A stretch of 64,000 nt of DNA from Vitellaria paradoxa (Eukaryota > Streptophyta > Magnoliopsida > Ericales > Sapotaceae), in assembly GCA_019916065.1 (NCBI GenBank), contig CM034243.1, positions 27,988,147 to 28,052,146 of the forward strand. Direction: 5' to 3'. The notes below the pieces were generated by a model. That model was not told where the DNA came from and did not search any database. It saw only the letters and a program-made list of their open reading frames with translations. Made by a program: the position numbers and the translations under genes. Each line of letters begins with the position of its first letter. Within the stretch, counting starts at the first letter, position 1. This document shows, in pieces, positions 11,003 through 22,791 of the stretch.

Positions 11003-12935
11003 GACCTGCGGCGTGCATGGACTAAGAAGAAAAGTTTGAGTTAAATTGAAGCTGCGGAAATCACACTGAACCTTCCCCGATCTTTGATTTCTCTCATTTG
11101 TTTTTTTTAGCAATAATGAATTGATTATTTATTCATGAAATTGATGGTTGTTGACTTTGAATTTGGTTTAGAGAGAAGTGTGGGGATAATTAAAAGATGC
11201 TAAAATTTTGATGGTTCAAAGCCTAGGAACCTGCATGGGATCGGTAAATGTGTTCATTCCGATAAACATTATTAACTAGTAATCTGTGAAGAACGAAATT
11301 ATTATGGTATTCTGTGGTAGATGCCTAAGTTAATACTTAACTCGCACTTTGTTTGGAGTAATGAGTTTGATGAGATTTAATTTCATTTGAGAAGAATTTT
11401 TACCAATTCTTATATTTAAAATTTTTTAAGTTGAATTTAATTTCATTTTGTAACTTAAATTTTGAAATTTTTATATCATTAAAAATCTAACTCAAATCAA
11501 TAGAATTTGACGTGAATTCATTCTTCTTTTTATACCATATATCATATCTATCATATTTTTTATTTCTTATTAATATGGTTAAATTTTGTATTTCTCTTAA
11601 GCCAGTTCAATTTAAATTTAAATTCAAACATGCATTCTAAATTTGAAATTTTATTTATCAAATTAATTCTTTATTTTAAAATCAGATCGATTCTAAGAAA
11701 CAAATATTTTTAAACGGAACGCCAGAGCATTGAGATTTGTGGACGTTAAGAATTTTTTTACTTTATTTTATCTCGTGTTTATAATTTTTAAATTTAAATA
11801 TTTGTATTATGTGATACATGTTATTGACATGACACGTTAGATATTTATGTCAGAACATCCATCCATAATTTATTTATTTTATATTTTTCTTCTACTACTA
11901 ATTGAGTTTTAATATAAGTTAGTATATTACGGTTATGCCCTTACACTTCTTAAATTGAATTCAGGTGTGGGGATAGGGTTGAAAAAGATTCGAAATGGAA
12001 CCCATCATAAACCGAATTCCTACAATTCGACCACATGATCTAATAGCACAAAATTACAAATTTATGTCTTAAAATCATAGCTGTATAACACATAGTTAGA
12101 CAGAAAGTGTGCAAAAATAAATGTAACCTCAATCAATTTCATGGACTTCTTTGTGTGCAAAGGTAAAAAATACATCCACGTAGTCATCGCGTCAATTGAA
12201 ATTGCTTCAGTGAGTCTGTAAAACAAAGAAACGTCGGAGAAATTGACCGAAGGGAATCCTCAACCAAAAATTCTCCGTTGGTAAAGTCAGATAAGGCTTA
12301 GAAGAACAATAGGCAAAAAAATAAATGTTTATTTAATAATAGTGAGTATTTCTCATTTTCTGAGCTAAGTATTATATTTATAATAAGGTGGAATAAATAA
12401 ATAATTAGGAAAATAATTGAAAAAATAATATTATTATAATCATTATGAGTTTTACTTTGCATTTAGTACCTATCACTCATTATTTAATGTGTGTATTGAG
12501 TACCAGACGATGTGATTATAAGAATTGTCCAAATATCACATCACATCATGTCTATCACTCGTAAAATAATGAACTAATTGAATTAAAAAAATATAATAAA
12601 TAAACTAAATTTATTGCATAATAGAATTTATAATCAAAATTAAACCAGTACTTATACCTTTCGTTGTGGCGCCTAATTGGCGTGGCTAGAGATCGAATGG
12701 ACCCAATGCCAAGTTTGTACGCGCTCGGAATGTTAGCACGTGTCCATGGTCATTTTTATACCAACACCTTTGATAGGTTATGACTTTTTATTTAAATGGC
12801 ATTTATTTAAATAAAGAAAAAATCACTTGAGAAAAATGTAATTAATTCCTATATGCTCCAATTATGAATGTTAAACTTATCGTGTAATGAAAAATAAACC
12901 ACCGTGCAGTCAAAAACAAATCATCACGTAGGTAG
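10998..12935. other. AT-rich intergenic DNA
   Basis: No gene, RNA gene or recognisable element core is visible. A short plus-strand reading MVQSLGTCMGS at about 11211-11243, followed by GGTAAATG, resembles an exon end but has no continuation that I can identify. Confidence 0.4.
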
Positions 12936-13456
12936 CGTTTGGAGTAATAAAAAATAAGAAAAAATTAAAAAAAAATGTAGTTTGAAGTAAAAGAAAGTAT
13001 TTGGTGTTTCTTTCCAAATCGTGTTTTTTGGAGATGAACAGTACTAAAATCGTTAGAATGGTTTCCCAAATTCGTTAGAAAATCTATTCTAACGGATTCA
13101 AAAAAATGCTTCTTCTCTCTTTGAACAATGTCAAAACCGTTAGAACGGTCTTTCAAATCTGTTCTAACGGATTCTAAACCAGTAAATCGTTAGAACGATT
13201 TGTCCAAATCCGTTCTAACGGATTTAAAAAAATAAAGATAAATTAGTGACAATGGTACTCATTTGAAAGCTTTCAACACAAAGAATATGATTATGAAAAA
13301 AAAAAATTCGCACTCGATTAATCTCGTTATAAATTTTCTATTTTTTTAACGAAATATTGAAATTTTTTGAAATTAGTAAAGATAGGAAAAGTAAAAATGT
13401 GATAGAAAATTTTAGTGAATTATGGAAGTTGTTGGAGTTTTATAGCACTCCAAACG
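12936..13456 (+). mobile_element. MITE with GTTAGAAC hairpin units (copy 1)
   Basis: The ends form an inverted repeat, CGTTTGGAGT on the left and ACTCCAAACG on the right. Between 13050 and 13230 are three successive modules, each pairing a GTTAGAACGG-type word with a downstream CCGTTCTAACGG-type word, so each module can fold on itself. The right half (TTGAAAGCTTTCAACA, then GAAATATTGAAATTTTTTGAAATTAGT) is shared with the copies at 13755 and 55474. Non-coding. Confidence 0.8.
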
Positions 13457-13754
13457 GTTTTGTAATGAAATTGTACTCGTACTAATAAGAGGAAACCAAA
13501 TAAAGGTATGTCCTAATAACATTAATCCTGACGATAACATAAGAAACCAATAATCCTGATTTGTAATAAGGAACTGATGACCCTTATAATAATAACATTA
13601 AATCAAACTATCATAAAAAAAATATTCGTTGGAAACCAAACAAGCAAATTAATTTACATTAGTAATCATCTGGAAGAAGTGCACAACATGATTCATCAAA
13701 AATAAAATTTCATTTATGAGATAATAACCAACAACTACCTTCGGAATTAATATT

Positions 13755-14116
13755 GGCCCCGTTTGGAGTAAGAAAAAATAAAATAAATTGAGATAAAATG
13801 TAGTTTCGAGTTAATTTTGGAGCCATTTTTTTTGAAAAGTCACAAACCGTGGGAACGGTTTTCTAAATTCCGTTCTCACGGATTCAAAAAAATTCACAAA
13901 AAATAGTGATAATGGTATTCGTTTGAAAGCTCTCAACATGAAGAATATGATTATATAAAAAATTTACACATTCGGTTAACATATTTTCAAATTTTTTATT
14001 TTTTTAGCGAAATAGTGAAATTTTTTGAAATTAGTGATGACAGAAAAATTAGAGGTAAAGGGATTGTTGGAGATTTATAGAGATTTTTAAAAATTTATCT
14101 TGATGTCAAACGGGCC
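13755..14116 (+). mobile_element. MITE with hairpin unit (copy 2, short)
   Basis: Same family as the element at 12936. The ends read GGCCCCGTTTGGA and TGTCAAACGGGCC, an imperfect inverted repeat. It has one hairpin module (CCGTGGGAACGG paired with CCGTTCTCACGG) where copy 1 has three, and the same right-hand half. Confidence 0.75.
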
Positions 14117-14431
14117 AATTGTACTCTCAACTTTTTATTCATGAGATAATATTGACGTTATACCTAATTGCAACTCAAAATGAATAATATTGCACAGTAG
14201 AGAATACGGCCGTAACACTTAAATAAGAAATAAAACAATGGGATAGTGAATTTCATTCTGCCCAAGTGTAAGACAATTGATTTTTGCACTAGGTGCAGAA
14301 GCTCCAATAAATACCAAGATACGAAGTGAGAGATTATAAATATTTTTGTGTCAAATTTAGATAGAAAAATATTGAAAATAACAAATTATTTGACTAAAAA
14401 TTCCATTAGCGTCTATAAATCATTTGTTTAT

Positions 14432-14984
14432 GAGTGTAAGTGAGTCGAGCCGAGTCAAATTTTCTCGTCTTATATAATTTGTTGAGTTCGAATTTTGCAG
14501 AGTCTACAAAAATTGGGCTTTGACTCGATTCGTTAAACCTCATTTATATTGAGTATTTAATAAATACAACAAACTAACTTTTATCATCTAAAAATTATTA
14601 TCAAATAATAATTTCTATGCCATATTTTAACTTTTTAAAGTGCTCGATAATTAATATGGAACATTATGCAATTGAGAAAGCATAAAATACTACATTTTAT
14701 TAACAAAAACAAAATGGCTTAAAAAGTCAAATCAGTCGTTGAATACTAACAAAATATCAAGATAAAAATATTTATAAAATCTATTTATATTAATATATAT
14801 TTTATATGATATTATTATGAATTATATAAGTAAATTTATGAACATAATGCTTGGTTCATTTAATAAATAGGTTTGAAAAATGTTTAAACTTGACCCATTT
14901 ATTAAAAAAAAATTGAACTCAAACCGAACCTTTAATTGACCGTTCGTAAGTAACTCATGAATAACTTAACTTATTGACACCTCT
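14432..14984. mobile_element. Probable hAT-type MITE rich in TCGAG words
   Basis: The left end reads GAGTGTAAGTGAGTCGAG and the right end reads TTATTGACACCTC, giving an imperfect inverted repeat (GAGGTGTCAATAA in reverse). The CGAGCCGAG composition resembles the hAT-type MITE at 42271. I could not fix the target-site duplication. Confidence 0.5.
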
Positions 14985-16574
14985 ACATTTACCTAGATGA
15001 AGGTCCAATGAATATTACAATTTATTTATTTTTTTAATTTAACTTTTTTAATCTTGCGATGTAAAAAGTGAAATTTCACGGACGCCTTTAATATCTTATG
15101 ATTTTTTTTTATTTAAATGACAATTTTTTTTTACGTAAAACAACAAATTACTAGAAGAAGTCCCTAGTGTAATTGATGCCTTTAACTGTAATTGATTTCT
15201 ATCAAGTGTATGCCCTCCAACATAGATATTAATATCATTCTATGATGAAAACTAAAACTTTTTTTTTTTTTTTTTGGGCTGTTAAAATTATAAGTATTTA
15301 ATCGAATATTAATGTTTTTTAAAATACTATTGTTGTAGAAAACACTCTTTTGAAATAGTGTCTTTTAAAAAATATGTATATCTATATTTTGTGTGATGTA
15401 TATTATATTTTGTGTACTTATATATATATATATATATATATATATCCTTATGGAAAAGAATGGTTAATGGTATATCTATACTTTGTATGATGTATATTTA
15501 TGTTTTGTTTATATATATATATATATACGCACGTATATCTTAGTTTTTTTTTTCTTTTTATAGAGAGAAAGAAACAGATTTAATTTCGATTGAGATAAAT
15601 TTTCTCACATTTATTGACGATTTTTTTTTGCCCCTTCTTTTTTATTAAATTGCTTTTGTTTTTTCTATTAACGGTAAAATTGCTTTTGTTGGTAGATTTT
15701 AAGAGAGATTTTCTCATATTTAAATGCTTTTTAATTTATTTAATTGCTTCATATTTCATTATTTAAAATATATTTATCCCAAGAAAACTTTAATAATAAA
15801 TATGTTAAAATTTAAAATTAAAAAATATTTAATTTTGTGTAATAATACAGATTAATGAATTAAAATACTAATAAAAATTACATATACTTGTTGCAAATAA
15901 AACTAAAAAGCATTTTTATACCATTATAGTCTTGCGTTCTATATATATATATATATATATATATTAGCTTATAGGTATAAATGTTAACTTCGGCTCTAAG
16001 TAATAAGCATGGCGTTGAATCCAGATTTTAAGTAGTAAGGATGGGTAGGATTCGAATTTTAAAATAGATTTTCTCACATTTATTTAAGATCGTTTTTCCT
16101 AAATTGCTTTTGTGTTTTTTGTTTGAACGGTAAAATTGCTTTTGTTGGTAAATTTTATTAGAGATTTTCTCTTATTTAAAATTTTTTAATTTATTTAGTT
16201 CTTAAATTTTCTCAAATTTAATTTATTTATAATATAGATATAGATGACACAAAATAGAGATATATATAATTCTAACATATACATATCAACACAAAATATA
16301 GGTATACGAACCTTAAAAAAAAAAAAAAGTGAGAATATTTGCATTCCCATTTAACATTACTCTTTTTCATTAAAGTTAATGTGAAGTGAGAGAAATTAGA
16401 GTGCATTTATCATTTTTAAATATATATATATATATATATATATAACAAATTTGAAAGCTGATTTTAAAACGATGTTTTCCAACTTAACAGTATTTTGATA
16501 AATATTTAAAAAAATCAGTGTTCCACTTAATACTTGTCATTTTAATCCTAACAAAAAAAGATAATCTGAAAACT
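14985..16574. other. AT-rich intergenic DNA with local duplication
   Basis: A segment of about 130 bases at 15600-15745 recurs in direct orientation at 16070-16205, sharing TTTCTCACATTTATT and GGTAAAATTGCTTTTGTTGG. TA microsatellites lie at about 15419-15446, 15940-15964 and 16422-16443. No coding signal. Confidence 0.6.
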
Positions 16575-16916
16575 AAGGTAACATTTGATTTATTTTTCTA
16601 TTTTCTATTTTTTGTTTTCATTTTATGTTTTAAAAATCTCAAAATAAAGAAACAAAAAATGTTTTGTTTTCATTATTTTCAAATTTTTTCTTTATTTTGG
16701 ATTAAAAATGCTCAAAATGACTTTTTGTCATTTTTCATTTTATGTGCAAGTCTATTTTCTATTTTTTAAAATAAATTTTGAAAACATAAGTGACCAAATA
16801 CGTTTTGAGTTTTTTCCTTATTTTCAAAAATATAAAATGAAAAATAAGTTCAAAACAGAAAGTAGAAAACAAAAACAGAAAATAAAAAATAAAGAAACAA
16901 ACCAAATGAGCCCTAA
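16575..16916. mobile_element. MITE of the TTAGGGCTCATTTGGT type
   Basis: The ends form an imperfect inverted repeat, TAAGGTAACATTTGATTT on the left and ACCAAATGAGCCCTAA on the right. The interior is almost only A/T with repeated TTTTCTATTTT-like words that fold onto each other. A related copy lies at 54394. Plus and minus frames over this element are low-complexity artefacts. Confidence 0.6.
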
Positions 16917-18100
16917 ATATCCTAAAACAGTCATGAAACGAAATTGTACGAATACCAATAACAAGAAATGAATTACAAATGTCTTCTTTGTTATAATATT
17001 AATCTTGACTATGATAATGACAATAATACTAACAACAACAATAACACTAATAATAACCAAAAAAAAAAAAAAACTAATAATATGATATAATAAAGTGATA
17101 ATTTTTATAATTATACACTTTTGGAGTTGTCTCTTTTATTTTTGAAATTTATGTGTTTTTTAGATGTAATTATACTTTATTTTATTGGATTTAATAAAAA
17201 AACACATGATATCTTTTTTCTAATTTAAGAGTCAACACTTTAATTTGGATTAAAGTATATAATTAATAAAATCTTTTGCATTTAACTAAATTTGTGTCTC
17301 AATAGCAAAAATTATTTGATTTTTTGTCAAAATAAATAAATAAAAATATATTTTTATCTATTTTTTATAACAATAGAATATTTTTTATTTTTAAAGAGAC
17401 TTTATACACAATTTATAGATAAATTAGTTTATATATTTTTTTAATAATGTCTTTTTTATAAGTCGGCATGTGTGACGTAAATGTAGTTAAATTTAATATT
17501 TTCCACCAATTTTGAACTTTAGATCCAATTTACAAAATTAGTTATATGTTATTTGACCAAACTTCAAGAAAATAAAGTGTAATTACAATTTTTTTGTTAA
17601 TATGATTTTTTTTTTGGTATAAAATAAGGGTAAAATAGGTGTTAGGAAAATAAATCTTCTAAGGAATTTTTAAAATTTTTTTTTTTAAGATTAGCATTAA
17701 GGAGGTGTTTGGTTAATAAAAAATAGGACAAAAAGTATAATAAAAGTGGAAAGATGTGACATAAAGGTAAAATGTGAAAAATTTTGATTAGAGAAAAGTA
17801 CAAAAAGTAGTTAAAGTTAGTGAATTTTGGTGGTACCAAACATGGGCCTAAAAATTGACGCATTCGAAATTAAAATTTTTAATGTACACATTTTTTTTTA
17901 TCATTTCATATATCAAGTTCAAGAAAATTGAAATTTTTTTTTTGTTAAAAATTCATTTTTATGAAATTTTCTCGAAAGTAAATATTGCTAATTTGAGAAA
18001 AAATATTTTAAAATATAGCTTACGAATATTATTTACGTAGGTATACGTATAAGCTATATTTACTAAGACGTGTATAATTTTTTTCATATGCACGATACTA
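16917..18100. other. AT-rich intergenic DNA with a short MITE
   Basis: A probable short MITE at about 17699-17848 has ends AGGTGTTTGGT and ACCAAACATGGGCCT. The remainder is AT-rich with no gene. Confidence 0.45.
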
Positions 18101-18287
18101 TTCTATAATAATAAAATATTTAATTCAAACCCGAAAGACACGCGTGAGCAGAACCGCGTCTTTTACTTTAAAACCAAGAGAGGGTCGGCTTCGAAAGAGA
18201 CTTGTGCTCTCATCATCACCATCATCATCCCCCAGAAAACCTCCCCAAATTCATTTGATAACTTTTTTCAAAAGTTAAACTCCGCGG

Positions 18288-18324
<37 letters not shown>

Positions 18325-18618
18325 TCTCTCTAAAATCTCGAATCTTTCTCTCTCTATCCCTTGCTTTCAATCCACTTCTCCGAAAAGCAGCCACCGCCCC
18401 ACCTAACATTCGATTCTCAATTCCACAGCTACCGCTTTCTCATCCACTTTCATCGCCGCCGGCAGCATCGCCTCTACCATCGTTGCCACTTCCATCGACG
18501 CCGGCGGTACAACCACCATCGGAACATCAACTATTCAAAGTTCGCAGCTTCTGGAACCCTGGAATATCGGCAGGTGGTTATTATTTATTTATTTTTGGGT
18601 TATCTTTGTTGAAAGGAT
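18101..18618 (+). promoter_or_regulatory. Promoter and 5' UTR of the glutaredoxin-like gene
   Basis: A TATA-like TATAATAATAAA lies at about 18104, upstream of a GC-richer leader. A pure TC run spans about 18290-18319, a feature often found in plant leaders. No ATG occurs between about 18090 and the start codon at 18619, so the first ATG of the likely transcript is the gene start. An apparent 83-codon frame at 18361 begins at TTG and is not a real upstream ORF. Confidence 0.55.
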
Positions 18619-19455
18619 ATGGCTGGTTCTGACGAGAGATTCCAGTACCCTGAGAATCCCAAATTCTCGACCCTCAATCGGTCCCTAACCTTGCATTCAA
18701 CGCCGATCGAGTTTCAGAGGAAACCCTACCTTCACAATTCCCTTGACCGCAGTGGATCGATCAAGAAATTCTACAATTCGTCGTTGGAGTCAGTTGGGAA
18801 TTCAATCAAAGGAAAGGTGAGACAGCTCTGCGGTTTGTTCGAATCTCCGAAACCCCCAACCTCCGGTGCAGAGGAATCACGATCGCAATTGCCATCGCCC
18901 GTGCGACTCCAATCGCCGTGTAAATTGAGTTCTGCGAAATCGTTCGGTTCCGATTCTTGGGTTTCTTCGTTCATCGATAACTCTTCGATTCGATTACCAG
19001 GTACTGAAGACCGAATTGTTGTGTATTTCACTAGTTTACGAGGAATTCGAAGGACGTACGAGGATTGCCATGCTGTGAGGATGATATTCAGGGGATTTAG
19101 GGTTATGGTGGACGATCGTGACATTTCAATGGACTCAGCATATAAGAAGGAGTTGCAGAGTGTGTTAGGTGAAAAGAATGTGAATTTGCCCCAAGTGTTC
19201 ATTCGAGGGAAGTACATTGGAGGGGCTGATGTGATCAAACAGCTTCACGAGGTCGGTGAATTGGTCAAGATGCTCAAGGGGCTCCCAATTCGGGCACCGG
19301 GCTACGTGTGCGAGGGCTGTGGGGATGCGAGGTTTATTCCTTGCTTGAATTGCAGCGGAAGCCGGAAGATTTACGACGAAGACGAAGACCAATTGAAGAG
19401 GTGTTTGGAGTGCAATGAGAACGGTTTGATTCGGTGCCCGACTTGTTGTTCTTGA
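18619..19455 (+). CDS. Glutaredoxin-like protein with C-terminal zinc module (GRL type)
   Basis: Intact single-exon gene for 278 residues. The start context is good (G at -3, G at +4). Residues 1-125 are a serine-rich region of low complexity. Residues about 132-225 are a glutaredoxin fold: strand IVVYF, then TSLRGIRRTYEDC (138-150), the cis-proline segment NLPQVFIRG (189-197) and GG at 201-202. The CPYC/CxxS catalytic box is replaced by SLRGI, so there is no active-site cysteine in the usual place. Residues 231-276 carry four CxxC pairs (C231/C234, C242/C245, C262/C265, C273/C276), a DnaJ-like zinc-binding arrangement. This order is known from the plant-specific glutaredoxin-like family. Enzymatic thiol transfer is unlikely; a binding or regulatory role is inferred. 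There is no signal peptide or membrane segment. Confidence 0.95.
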   Translation: MAGSDERFQYPENPKFSTLNRSLTLHSTPIEFQRKPYLHNSLDRSGSIKKFYNSSLESVGNSIKGKVRQLCGLFESPKPPTSGAEESRSQLPSPVRLQSPCKLSSAKSFGSDSWVSSFIDNSSIRLPGTEDRIVVYFTSLRGIRRTYEDCHAVRMIFRGFRVMVDDRDISMDSAYKKELQSVLGEKNVNLPQVFIRGKYIGGADVIKQLHEVGELVKMLKGLPIRAPGYVCEGCGDARFIPCLNCSGSRKIYDEDEDQLKRCLECNENGLIRCPTCCS

Positions 19456-20037
19456 ATGCAGTTGCTCTCACCTTCAATTGCTGGTCTTGGTCGCGTCTTA
19501 GGTTGGTAGCTTCTGCTGTTTCTGGTTTATGATCGTTGAAGACTTATTGCTACAAATCATGTGAGTCTACCTAAAGTTTGCATTCAAACTTTCGTTGGAT
19601 TGGAGTCGGTAGTTTTGTTGCCTGGGGATTCATGTTGATCCTCTCTCTAACCAACATCTATATATATATATATATATATATAAATCACTTGTTTTGCTGA
19701 AACAACTTGTTTTGTATATAAATTCAGTTTGCATTATACTTCCGTGAATGGAGAATGTCTCTCCATCGCATTGGGATTGTAAATTTGCTTCTTTATCAGT
19801 AGTGTTTGCTCTAAAGATGTACAAATGCTATAGCAGTAAATGCTGGGAATGGCTTCTACTTGTACGTGTATCAACTTTTTTCCGGATTTCTCATGGTTTT
19901 TAATCCATTGGTTCCCTAAATTTTCGTTATTTTTATTTTCTATGAAATGTAAATTCTCAAATCTTGCAATTGCTTTTTTTTGGAGATTTTTTTCACTAGG
20001 GTTTACATTTTGTGGAGACATTCATCCTTATCTATTC
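19456..20037 (+). other. 3' flank/UTR of the glutaredoxin-like gene
   Basis: T-rich sequence after the stop with a (TA)n run at about 19658-19682. It probably includes the 3' UTR and poly(A) site, which cannot be placed from sequence alone. No other gene is visible. Confidence 0.5.
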
Positions 20038-20186
20038 CTATCTTGGTGTAATGGTAAGGCTACTTTTGATCTAAAGGTCGTGGGTTCAATACTCGAAAAT
20101 AGTTTCTCCGGTTACAGGTAAATATGAGTATGTTGCCCACTCTACACTCCGCATTAGCGGAAGCCTCATGCATTGAGCCACCTTTT
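20038..20186 (+). mobile_element. Au-like SINE (tRNA-derived)
   Basis: A Pol III box A-like TGGTGTAATGGTAAGG is followed after about 30 bases by a box B-like GGTCGTGGGTTCAATAC, then a body ending in CCGCATTAGCGGAAGCCTC, ATGCATTGAGCCACC and TTTT. This order and wording match the Au SINE family of angiosperms. It is diverged and cannot serve as a tRNA gene. Confidence 0.85.
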
Positions 20187-22019
20187 AGCTATTTATATGT
20201 TGGATTACATGAAAATTTTTGTTCTGTATGTTAAAGTTACATGGTTATTAATCCAGGTTCGCAGAGTGGAGGTTTATTTGTTGTTCCATTACAAATATTT
20301 GCATCAGGAAGTTGGTGCAACTGTACATGGTCTTTTTGCATGAAATTTTAGGTAATTGTTTAAGTTAGAACCCCCAAAAAAGGCCAATAAATCTATTGAA
20401 GAACTGTTTTTTCAGGTGATATTAACATTTTTTTGTTTTGCTAAGTGGGTGATATTAACATTGGATCTTAATCAGCAGGTTGCTGGATTTGCTGACGCTC
20501 CCTTGAAGTTGTAGTGGAACTGATGCAAAATATTAGGTTGGTTAATTACTGAATTGGAAAAATTCTAAGGAGTATGGACATTGACACGGCATGATATAAA
20601 CACATAATAGGCTAATTTTTATAAAATGTGAGACGCAACACGTCTGTTGCCCTAATTTTTCTCCTTTTGCTGCTTTCTCTTCTCCTTTATAGTTAGGGAA
20701 TTGTATCTTCAAACCCACTTTTGTTTCTTTCAATTGATAACTAGAGTCGAGAGATTTCATAAGTCTAAAATTGTGCTTGTATTCTATATTTTTAAACCCT
20801 ATTACTTTTGTAATATTACAAACTGACCCTCAAAATTAGTTAAAGTTGTAAACTAACCTCAATGGTGTCCTTAGCATGTCTAGAAAAATAGTACGTATAT
20901 CCCAAGTGTGTCCAGTCTCCGAAACTTCAAAAAACATTTAGGTGGGTCCACCACGTGTTGCGTGTGTATCGATGTCCCAAGGGTGTCCAGGACACATGTT
21001 TATGCCTTCGGAGAGCGTTCGTGCTTTCCAGGAAAAAATTAAAGGAAATAAGGGGTTGATGTTTTGTTATATAACAGCCTCAACAGCCCCCAAAAATCGC
21101 ACAAACGAGAACACACACACACACACTTAGTTTGAGACCAATGTAAGGGAAAGGAAAATCCCCGTGCCAAGGAGATTTATACATTACGAAGAGCAACGAG
21201 TTTGAGACCAATCTAATGTGTTGTTTTCTTGCTCTTATCCTGTCTTATGTTTTAAGAATTGTTCTGTTGTTGGACTGAAGGAAGTGAATAGATATTTACT
21301 TCTGTGGATGTTAACAACTATGCATGCTGTTTATGGCTTTACTTAATGACAGATTTTATTCATTGATTTCAATTTGGTTGATAAATACATTTTGGCAATT
21401 AAGAGTAAAATTGTTCTATTACAACTTAGAGGACAGGTTCAAACATTGGAAATAATCTCTGTTTGTAGAGAGAGGGTTATATGCATGCATTTGATTCTTT
21501 CCAATCCTCATAGTAGGGGAAGTAGCTTCATATATTGGTTTTTTTTTTTTTTAATTCGAGGAATCAGGAGCCTTATATACTAGGTTATTGTATTGTTTTT
21601 TAATTTTTATTTCTATTGTTTTTATCCTAATCCTAAGGAGAAAGTAATGAGAGATATTCCTGCAATTTGTTGACATTGAGGTTGTGTTTAGATAAATGAT
21701 TTATTAACAGAAAGAAAAATGGATAAGAATTAAAATTCCTTCTCTTATCTAGATTATGTTAGCAAATGGTGGGGAAAAAGTATAAGATTTGAAGATTAAA
21801 AAAAATTAAATTAAAAAAATTAATGTGTTGATAAATTTCTTTTACTTTATTATAATTTTGAATCAATTCAAATAAAAATATGCATTAGAATTTCATGTTT
21901 GCCTTTTTTTTAATCCAATTTTTACAAATTTTTTATTAAATACTTAACTAACTATTAAATAAAAATTATCATTCGACTTGGTGGTAAGTTTTGGATTACT
22001 TTGTGTGTGTTGAGTTGCA
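20187..22019. other. Intergenic DNA
   Basis: No host gene is visible. An AC microsatellite lies at about 21112-21126. The words GTTTGAGACCAAT occur twice (near 21131 and 21199), hinting at a small duplication. 21680-21960 has the look of a MITE (GAGGTTGTGTTTAGATAAATG at its left), but its right end cannot be fixed. Confidence 0.4.
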
Positions 22020-22536
22020 TGTTCACCTTAAGTAAATGGAGTTATTAGGAATAATTAAAAGTCTAGAAGTGCACGTTCCATTGATAGCAGTTTTTGACTT
22101 CATAATAAATGCACTGACTTGATTGCCTATGAGTGTGACTAGAATAAAATGAGAGAGAGAGAGAACCAAGTAGCCCCTGTTGCAACATGTGTTGACTGCA
22201 TTAATCCTTCTTAATTGTTTTCTTAATTGTTGGTGTGTATTAATTGAGAGGGAGAGGAAGAAAGCAGCGGAGAGGTGTGTCGCCAAAAGAGAGAAAAGCT
22301 GTGAGACAGAAGAGAGAAAATACAGAGAGAGTTTGAGAACTTGAGTGAAGTTCTTCCTTTGTAATTTCTCAAGTTTGATTCATTTTGTGAGAGTTTGAAA
22401 ACTTGGGTGAAATTCTTCCTGTGTAATTTTTTAAGTTTGATTCATTTAGTGAATTTTTTTCCTCGTTGATGTAGGTAATTGCCGAACCACGTAATAATAT
22501 TATATTATTTGTGTGATTTAATTTCTTAACCCAACA
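22020..22536 (+). mobile_element. Probable copia LTR fragment
   Basis: The segment ends GTAATTGCCGAACCACGTAA, then TTAACCCAACA. This closely resembles the U5 end of Tnt1/Tork-type copia LTRs, and the LTR at 34032 carries the related ATTGCCGAACTACAT. It contains a 62-bp tandem duplication. No internal region or partner LTR was found, and the left boundary is not resolved. Confidence 0.5.
22327..22450. repeat. 62-bp tandem duplication
   Basis: Two adjacent copies, at 22327 and 22389, begin GAGAGTTTGAGAACTTG and GAGAGTTTGAAAACTTG and run to TTTGATTCATTT. They differ at only a few positions. Confidence 0.9.
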
Positions 22537-22791
22537 ATGTGGTAACTTATAGTTTACTTTAGAGGTATAAGTTTTTCTTTCTTTTCTTTTCCTATCACTT
22601 AGGTGTCTGAATCATTTTGCATATATCTCTATTTATTCTCACAGTCTCAAAATTAATAATTAAATAAATTTATCCGATGACACTGAAGAAAATCAAATTA
22701 ATAAACATAAAAACAAATTCAAAGCCTGCCCAACAAAATTTTCGGAATTATAATCTCACTATTTAGCATCTCGTCTAGCATTTATATTACA

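Noticed and set aside
11211..11250. Possible first exon MVQSLGTCMGS with donor-like GGTAAATG
   Set aside because: No downstream exon or family match could be found, and the surrounding DNA is repeat-like.
18361..18612. Possible upstream ORF of the glutaredoxin-like gene
   Set aside because: It begins at TTG, not ATG; no ATG occurs in this leader.
18771..19392. Antisense frames across the glutaredoxin-like gene
   Set aside because: Shadows of the plus-strand gene, without independent domains.
20041..20110. tRNA gene
   Set aside because: Box A and box B are present but the stem pairing of a cloverleaf fails and a SINE body follows, so this is an Au-like SINE.
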